Shown here one piece after another: positions 56,701-64,000 of a DNA stretch of 64,000 nt. The stretch is taken from NCBI GenBank assembly GCA_022496205.1, contig WTXD01000028.1, positions 124,001 to 188,000 on the forward strand. The letters are read 5' to 3'. The notes under the pieces were generated by a model. That model searched no databases. It saw only the letters and a program-made list of their open reading frames with translations, and was not told the origin of the DNA. The position numbers and the translations under genes are program-made. The stretch is from Gloeopeniophorella convolvens. Its lineage: Eukaryota; Basidiomycota; Agaricomycetes; Russulales. The number at the start of each line of letters is the position of its first letter. The first letter of the stretch is position 1.

Positions 56701-58921
56701 CCATACTCAGATCGTTCCAAAGACGCGCTTAAACAAACTACCAATGTAATCTATCGCCGCTAGACCGCACCAGACGAGTTGCATCATCGTCGACCATACC
56801 ACAACGGAGCAGAGGAATGTATCTTTCGCCAATAACTTACATACGGCACCAGGAAGTACGCAAGATGAATGCGCCAATTGAGTCCTAGCATCCAGACCAC
56901 GGAGATCTGCGGAAATTCCATTAGCGCAGGACGGAGGGTGAAAGCTGCGCTACACCGACAGTTCCAAGCGAGATAGTCCAAGATGGATACGCCGACAAAG
57001 AGGCTGATTAAGAAAGAGACGAAGAAAACGTGGTTCTTTGTCCCTACTGCACTTGCCATTCACGTGCATGAATTACGACCGGAAAGACGAGAATAATAGT
57101 GTGACATACTGCAATTCATCACCCAACCAGCGTGGCTGCGCGCTTACTGGTCAGAAACGAAAACAAGACGAGAATTCCTTGCGAACAATTTCATGATTGA
57201 GTGACGTTCTACGCATCTCTTGCATAGCGAACAATGCCTGGCAGAAGGTGGTTTTTCAACCTGTTAACCAAATGGGGTTGATGAGGTATTGCAACGGGCA
57301 GGGCAGAGAGCCTACCAGACAGTGTGTACAAAAAGTCTTTACATTCAAGGCGTCGCGTTTGATGAGGTCTTCTACCACCTGTCGTATGCAGTGATATTCA
57401 AGAACAACCTCCGAATGGAGAAGGTCAGGTCACGGACTGATCTCAGTGCATCCTTCTCTAGCGGGATGCATATGCCAGGATCACGATACATCGTGCAGAC
57501 GAATGAGCACATGCAAGTGCAGAACGCGAGCATAAACGCGATGTGAACGTAGGGCTCCTCAGAAATATCTTCGAATTGTGGTCTGAGCGACCCCAGATAC
57601 CATGGTATGACAACGAATGGCGGATGATAGACTCACTGGCTGAGAGTCTGGTGAACCACATGTATGCTATCCACCAGGCGGACCCGACGATAATGCCAGC
57701 ACCATAAGGACTTGCGTCGATGTCGTCCCTGAACGAGCGTCGCTGGAGAAGCTCGTTCAAGACGACCTAGCACCGAGAGTAAGGCACCCAGCTGGGCAGG
57801 ATCAGATGTCCAAAGCTTGCGTACTAAGTGCATTGCAGCGGCCACCGCCGGGGCGAGAAGGAGGCTGAGATACCATGGGAATACGGTCAAGGTTGAAAAT
57901 GCGAGACATAGTGCGATAGCGGGTATTAGGAAAGAGATAAACCGAATGTGAGGCTAGGAGAGGCTCTAAGCAAGAGTCCAAGAGATCTATGGCTATGACG
58001 CACCTCATTCAGTGGCCTCCGCTCTCTGCTGCCATCATCCAACATCCCGTGCTCGTCGCTGATACTTCTCCATATGCCCGAATGTAGCTCGTTTGCCAAA
58101 TCACGCGGAGTTCGACCCTCTGCGTCACGCACACGAACGTCTGCACTTTTCTCCAGGAGTTGGCGAATGCAGTTTTTGTTTCCGCGCACTACCGCCCAAT
58201 GCAGAACTGTGAGTCTGTCGTCATCGACAGCATTCGGGTCGGCGCCGAATTTGAGGAGTATCCGAGTCGAAACTTCGTCGCCCTGGTAAACTGCCCATTG
58301 GAGCGCCGTGTGGCCCTTCGAATCGCGCTCATCGACGCTGATGCCCGGTTGGCACAGGATGTACAGCAGTCCCCAGTACGACGAAGAATGCACGACGGAA
58401 TGGAGACAGTTGAAGCCCTGCGCATCGAAAATGCACGGATCGGCGTCGTGCTTGATGAGGACGTGCATGACGTTAATCAAACCGTTACGAGCTGCCCATT
58501 GCAGTGGTGTTGCGCGAAGTTCACCCCCGACCGCATTGACCTCGGCGCCGCGCTCGATGAGGTATTCACAGGTGTCGATCATGCCGTTGATTGCGGCCCA
58601 ATGCAGAGCAGTGACATTCTCTCGATCGCGCTCTGTTGCGTTTGCTTGATCAGAGTCGATGAGGAAACGAATGTCATCGGTTTTGCCATGTTGAGCGGCA
58701 GTGAATATGTTGAGCTGATGACAAGAGGGTCGGATGCAAGTAAGCTCGAAAACCATCGCCAGAGTAGCGTAGGGGCGCACTTCTACACCAGTCAGGTCAG
58801 ATTCCGGCGGGACAGAGCTTCCCATCCCGCCATCGTCGGGGGCGGTCAGGAGCGCTGATGCAACTCTGCCCTCGATCCTGACTCTTTCCTCCATCTCTAT
58901 AGCTGGGAGTGGTGATTCCAT
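56701..58921 (-). CDS. AKR1-like ankyrin-repeat palmitoyltransferase, DHHC tetrad not found
   Basis: The N-terminal third has six ankyrin repeats (for example NVTALHWAAINGMIDTCEYL, ATPLQWAARNGLINVMHVLI, HTALQWAVYQGDEVSTRILL), ending RTPRDLANEL, as in Akr1/ZDHHC17. An early intron removes sequence before LNIFTAAQHGKTDDIRFLI. TM helices follow (IRFISFLIPAIALCLAF, FPWYLSLLLAPAVAAAMHLV, GAGIIVGSAWWIAYMWF, IAFMLAFCTCMCSFVC) with MYRDPG. Then comes the Cys-rich part, ALNVKTFCTHCL and KPPSARHCSLCKRCVERH. The expected DHHCPWVWNC does not follow. The sequence continues SIMK, and a likely next exon reads HAGWVMNC, then GTKNHVFFVSFLISLFVG, the usual post-DHHC helix. This is a catalytically dead paralogue or a pseudogene. 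The 3' end is approximate. Confidence 0.7.
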
Positions 58922-59278
58922 CGTGTGTAGTAGGTCGATTGCTCGTTGTCGTGAGATGTGGCCAAAGGGCGTCCGATATGTGGCAGCTGGCGCTGGAGAC
59001 CTCCATTATTCCAAATTCGAACACAAGGGATAGCTGTCACTGGCGGTGCACGCCAAGTCCACGCGGTGTCACGGTCGCGGCGCGACCAAGGCTGAGAAAT
59101 GCTGTTGCCAGGCCTACCGGTATATCGGTCCGGGTAGGATAAATGTGAACAGGGATCATTCAGGGACGCGTGCTACAGTTACATGCCTAGCATACGAATA
59201 CACAGACAGCATCGACCGCAGTTGGAGAAAAACCCAGGATCATCGACCAAACATTCTATTAAGCGTACAACCACCAAG
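58922..59278. other. intergenic between AKR1-like and WD40 genes
   Basis: Presumed promoter of the AKR1-like gene and 3' flank of the WD40 gene. Nothing specific seen. Confidence 0.35.
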
Positions 59279-62200
59279 CTAACCCTTGCCTGGAGGAGAG
59301 ACGAACCTACACTTCTCCCAACTCGTTCCGTATACGAAATTCCTGAAATTAAGCATGGTCTCTATCGCTCCGAGAACGCCCACGGTCCGAGGGGTCCGCA
59401 GCCCTGGACGATAGGTCGTAGGCACCCAACACATCAGCTCCCCATTGGACCCACGGATCCATCCATCGTCGAGCGTGGCGAAATCAGCGAGTTCGCCCTG
59501 TTCGTCGACGGAGCAGAACTCCAGCTTGCCTACTCTTTCTATGAAGTCCTGTGGCCACAAAGCGCGTCGTGCGATATTTGCACGCCAAACGTGCACGCTT
59601 TTGTCGCGGCCGCTGCAAGCAACGAGGGTGCCATCGAGCGACACAGCGACAGAGAGGACGCGATCCGACATGAGCCGAGGAAAGGCACATGGTTCCCCAC
59701 TCTCCGAGTCGAGTACGCGCAGACTTGCATCGTCAGATGCAGAGAGAATCCGTCGCCCGTCGGAGGACAATGCTATCGCATTGATAGGTGCTGTATGGCC
59801 CTGGTCGATGGTCCTCAGCGATTGACCGTCGGAGAGTCTCCATACGCGGATGGTTTTGTCTTCCGAGCTAGAGAAGATTCTCTCGTCGGAGACACGGACT
59901 GAGAGAACCGCGGCCTGGTGTCCACGGACGCGCCAGAGTTGTTGCTCGCTCGCTCTACCTTCCCATACCGCGATATGCGCATCTGCAGATCCGGTGACAA
60001 CCAGACTATCTCCATGCGCGTATGTAACGGAGTTCACAGCGCCTTGATGTCCGCGATACGTTTCCATCGGGTTGTTCAGCATGCTGAAGGTAGGATGGAG
60101 ATCCCAGCGACAGGCCGTAGTGTCAGCGCTCCCTAAAACATTGTTAATCGCGAGTTGAACATCCGGTTTGTAGATTCCAGTTACCTGAGATGAGGAAGCC
60201 TCCACGTGGAGAAAACTCGATTGACAGAACAGCTCCGGTGTGGCCACGCAGGGGGCCGATATAGCGCTCGCCACTTTCGGCATCCCAGACACTGATTGTG
60301 CGATCCTCGGAGCAAGTCGCAATCTTTGTTCCGTCTGGCGAGTACGAGACACAGCAGATCCAGTGGCGATGCGCGGCGCAGGAGAACTTGGGATCCCCTG
60401 TAGTTGCATTCACAACCACCAATTTGCCGTCGTCATCGCCCGATGCTACACAATTGTCGGTCGGTGAGAGGGCAATGGTACGGACCTAGGCAAACGTATG
60501 AGCAAACCTATTCATATTGATGGCAGGTGACTCACCCAGTCGTTGTGGTTATCAGATATCGTACGAATCTTCTTGAGACTTCTGACTTTGAGTCGCCAGA
60601 CGCGAACCGTCCCATCCATGCTAGCTGAAGGATCCATGAGACAAGGGAAACGCAGGAGGGTTGAGACGAACCTGAGATGACTTCCGGGTCGTCGTCACGC
60701 AAAGTCGGCCGGAAGGCGACGGCCGTAACGGCGTCTCTGTGGCCCGTCAGAGGCTCAAAGAGAAGCGTGCCGGTTTCAGCATCGAACACGCGGATTAGGT
60801 AATCTCGCCCCCCGGTGACAATCCGCTTGGAATCAGGAGACCAGTTGACGACTCTCAGGTAGCCGTCATGTCCTGTCAAAGGATGAAACACGCGCTCCCC
60901 AGTTTCCATGTCCCATATGGCGACAGTATAGTCATCGCTACCAGTTGCGAGATAACGTTCATTGGGGGAGAACGCTAGCCCGTATATCTAATGCAGCTTT
61001 GAGTCAAGATACGGAAGAGACTCCGGGATGACGCACCCAATCGCGGTGGTATTCAAGTGGCTTATGTAGCATGTCTCCATTTTCTATGGACCAGATGATG
61101 GCTGTATTGTCGTTGGAGCCTGGAATTTTCGAATTAGAAGCATACGCCAGCGATGGTTAACTCCAACAGACCACTGGCGACAAGTTTTCCATCGGGGCTG
61201 GGTCAATGAAGTCATTCTCTGGGTGCTTGCGTACGGATGCACACACGCCTCACCTGAAACAGATGCCCCTGACACTCGCTGAATGGCCTGTCAAAGGACC
61301 ACATATGCACGTCCCCGTTTCGGCCGACCACACCCGAAGGGTCCTGTCATCACTTCCAGAGGCTACCATCTTGCCGTCAGCGGAGAAGCTCAGAGCAAAG
61401 ATGTCATCGCTGTGTCCTTCCATGGGGCCCCACAAAGCTGTCCCGGTGTCCGATTGCCAGATAAACACCATTCGGTCCCTTGCAGCAGTAGCGACCAGAG
61501 TACCGTCAGGGGATATTGATGCGGACTGAATGCCGGAGAGGTGATCGACATGTTCTTGAAAAGGTGTGTTCTCTACGTTCCGTTCTTTGAGACCCCACTT
61601 CCACAAGCTCAAGTTGTCGCAGCTTAGAATTGTATCACCATCATCGCCCAGTGAAATTGCCGCGCGGAACGGCCCGGTCCCAAGCACGGAGTCTTTGAAG
61701 ACAGGAAGTGAGGACATATCGAAGAATCTAACGGCACGGTCTTCGCCACCTGGAGGGGATGGTTGGAATGAGCGGTACAAGTGGCGGTTGTGGAGAGGTC
61801 TTACCGGCAATAAGCTGTTTCATGTCGGGTGAGAACCTGACTGAGCTCACTTCGTCGGTGTGCCCATACAGAGGATCGCAGAACCTTTTGCCGGTCTGAA
61901 CGTCCCACAGACGAACCGTGGTGTCATCGCTCCCGGAGGCAAGCAACAGACCATCCTTGGAAAAGGTCAAAGACCTGATTGCCTGTGGATGGCTGAGTCA
62001 CGGAACGCCCTGCAAGCGGACCACTCACTCCAGTGTGCCCTCTGAGTGGCTGGCCAATCACACTTCGCGTTTCCACATCGTAGAGTACTATAGTGGTATC
62101 GTCGCTACCCGCAGCCAGAATCTTGTAATCGGGGGATACGGCAATAGCCTTGATGTATCCAGTCTGACCTGTCACCCAAGCTTCTCCTGATGCCGTGCCG

Positions 62201-64000
62201 GTTGACGCGTCGTAGATCCTCACACGTCTGCGCTTTCGGGTCAGGTAGAATGAATGATTGGTTATGATAGAGCTTGCCTATCGTCGGAACCAGAAGCGAA
62301 GAATTCCGGCGTGTAGATGACAGTACGAACCCAATCGCTGTGTAACGATGTGTCGTATACGATCTGTCCCGATTCGACTGCAGTGATCTTGACGGTTCTG
62401 TCGTCGGAACCGGTCACGATTCTGATGGGCATAGGTTATATGCTGCAGCATCAACCTTTCGTCAAGCTTACCGTTGCCCATCAGGAGACCATGCCGCGCT
62501 CCGTATCCAATCGGAATGTATGTCAAACGGTCCAAAAAGAAGGGCACCATTCTCTGACTCGAAGATTCTCAGCCGCCCATCGTCGGAACCTACACCAAGA
62601 TCAGACACGGGAGGGCGGTAGCGATTAGACTTTGACAGTACCAATCGATATCCGCTTGCCATTAGGGCTGTACGCGACAGTTCGAACTGTATACCCTTGA
62701 CTGTTCAAGTGAAATAGAGTTTCTCCTGTTGTAACGGAGGCGACAAAAGTAGAGCTTGACCCGACTGCAAGCCTCCTCCCATCAGGGTGGACCGAGATAC
62801 TGTGCACAGCATAGTCTGCCGAGATCGAAAACCGCATGGCAGGCCATTGGTCTTCTTTTTCGCGCAATACCCCGAAAATGCGGGGATACTGAGCGTGGTA
62901 GCGCTTGTAGATGAGGGACGATCGCGGTGTGAATGGGAGGGCAGAAATATAGATGTGGGGCGCGCTCGCCGCGATGACGTCAGCAAAGGTAAGAGCGAAC
63001 CGGCTACCATCAGCCGCCAGTGACGACATGTCTTTGTCGGTAGCCTGCGTGACACATCCGTTAGATCAGGCAGCGAATATGAGCGGCGATATATAACTTG
63101 CCTCAAGCCACTCTGCTGCGACGAGGAGCGATTTCGCGGCTGCGCGAGAATGCCCTAGGAGGCTGAGAGCCTCCAGCCAATGCGGTATATTGACGATAAG
63201 AAATCCTCGGAGCAGATTCACGATGTCGGTATCTCGCTTCTCCATTGTGACGGTCCCGTGAAGATGATCCGCCCAGAACCTACAGGCGTAGGACAAGTGA
63301 GGTGGGATGCAGCTCTTGACAAGCGCATCCTTATTCTCAATGTCCCGATTGAACTGGGACGAAGACTTGAGCCCGCAGGTGTTGAATTTGAGCTCCTGCT
63401 GCATGATTTTGAGACAAGACACCGTCATAGACCTATGGGTTTTATTCAGATCAGTAAGCACGCTCCGTCCATCACGGTGCAGCGCTTCTGGTCCGTCAAG
63501 TAGCTCTTGTACGCTTGATGCCGTAAGGTGATAGCCTTGGTTTCCTCATCGATGGAGATCACTGCCAATAACTCGTGGCACATGCTCTCCAGCGAGTCAA
63601 CGGAAGCGGTGCCGGGCAAGCGGTCCTGGAGGAAATGTTTCAGGTCATGGATTGTCAAGGGAACGCTGGAGAGGGTGACTGTCTCCAAGATGGCTTGAAA
63701 GGACTCCGTACGGAAGGACCCGCGCTCGCACACCAGAGCCAGTATCCCCCCAAGATACTCGTCCAGGCCGTCGAATTTGGCCCCAGGGCCACCATCAACA
63801 ATGCTTGTGAGATGGCGCTCCCTGTCGCTATCCGCCGCTCGGATGCTATCGAAGGCGAGGGCGGCCCACCGAAAGAATCCGCTGGCGTGTTCAGCCAACT
63901 TGTATACCGTGTCGAAAGCGGGCCAGTCCTCCTGGATTGACTTTTCACGATCTTGCTTCCTCAGCTCGGCGAAGCGGTAGGTAAGATATCTGTGAATGTC
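59279..64000 (-). CDS. NACHT-WD40 (NLR-like) protein, C-terminal part; 5' end beyond window
   Basis: The gene enters from the right edge. RYLTYRFAELRKQDREKSIQ, YKLAEHASGFFRWAALAFD, DEYLGGILALV and LEYMCHELL-like blocks (here LESMCHELLAVIS) match the region after the NACHT ATPase of basidiomycete STAND proteins. A helical linker follows (PPHLSYACRFWADHL, WLEALSLLGHSRAAAKSL). From about 63.0 kb to 59.3 kb there are some fourteen WD40 repeats in several exons, for example LLASGSDDTTVRLWDVQTGK, MVASGSDDRTLRVWSAETGT, IATCSEDRTISVWDAESGE, RIFSSSEDKTIRVWRLSDGQ. It ends RFVSPPGKG-stop at 59279. By analogy with HET-E/NWD proteins it may act in self/non-self or pathogen recognition, but the N-terminal effector domain is outside the window. 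Confidence 0.85.

Noticed and set aside
58160..58858. 232-aa plus-strand frame
   Set aside because: It is a shadow of the ankyrin repeats on the minus strand.

Overview
The window looks like an agaricomycete (mushroom-type basidiomycete) chromosome. Almost every recognisable gene is split by many introns of about 50 bases. The families are typical of that group: a DUF6534-like membrane protein, a DUF7330-like protein, a microsomal P450, an F-box/LRR protein and a NACHT-WD40 protein. No rRNA, tRNA or CRISPR was recognised. All exon structures here were worked out by eye.

Left flank (1-14 kb): a DUF6534-like gene (-), a small heat-shock protein remnant (+), a DUF7330-like remnant (+), a complete 11-exon P450 (+), an F-box gene (-) and a PP6/SIT4-like phosphatase (-). 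The P450 and F-box gene read cleanly. The other four carry one-base frame breaks or stops, so they are pseudogenes unless the assembly has small indel errors.

Centre (14-56 kb): a degenerate segmental amplification. The unit is [SDR/NmrA-like gene (+), five-TM membrane gene (-), spacer, small gene A (+), spacer, small gene B (+), spacer], about 8.5 kb. It occurs four times: U1 about 14.1-22.5, U2 22.55-31.2, U3 35.76-46.1 and U4 46.15-54.5 kb. A partial inverted copy (X, about 33.85-35.76 kb) lies between U2 and U3. A second duplicated block carrying a membrane-gene paralogue occurs at 32.1-33.6 and 54.6-56.2 kb. Only U1 is wholly intact. The SDR gene is dead in U2-U4, and the membrane gene is broken in U2 and U3 and altered at its C-terminus in U4. 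All four B genes remain open. A1 and A2 look normal, but A3 and A4 share a lost splice acceptor. A and B encode related 146-147 aa proteins of no family I recognise, with the same intron positions and the same core promoter. A 5'-truncated LINE with a 15-base target-site duplication sits in the U3 membrane gene and creates an in-frame chimeric ORF with an RNase H domain.

Right flank (56-64 kb): an AKR1-like ankyrin palmitoyltransferase gene (-) in which the DHHC tetrad cannot be found, then the C-terminal part of a NACHT-WD40 (NLR-like) gene (-) that runs off the right edge.

The most unusual content is the A/B family and its four-fold array: a gene pair kept open while its co-amplified neighbours decay.
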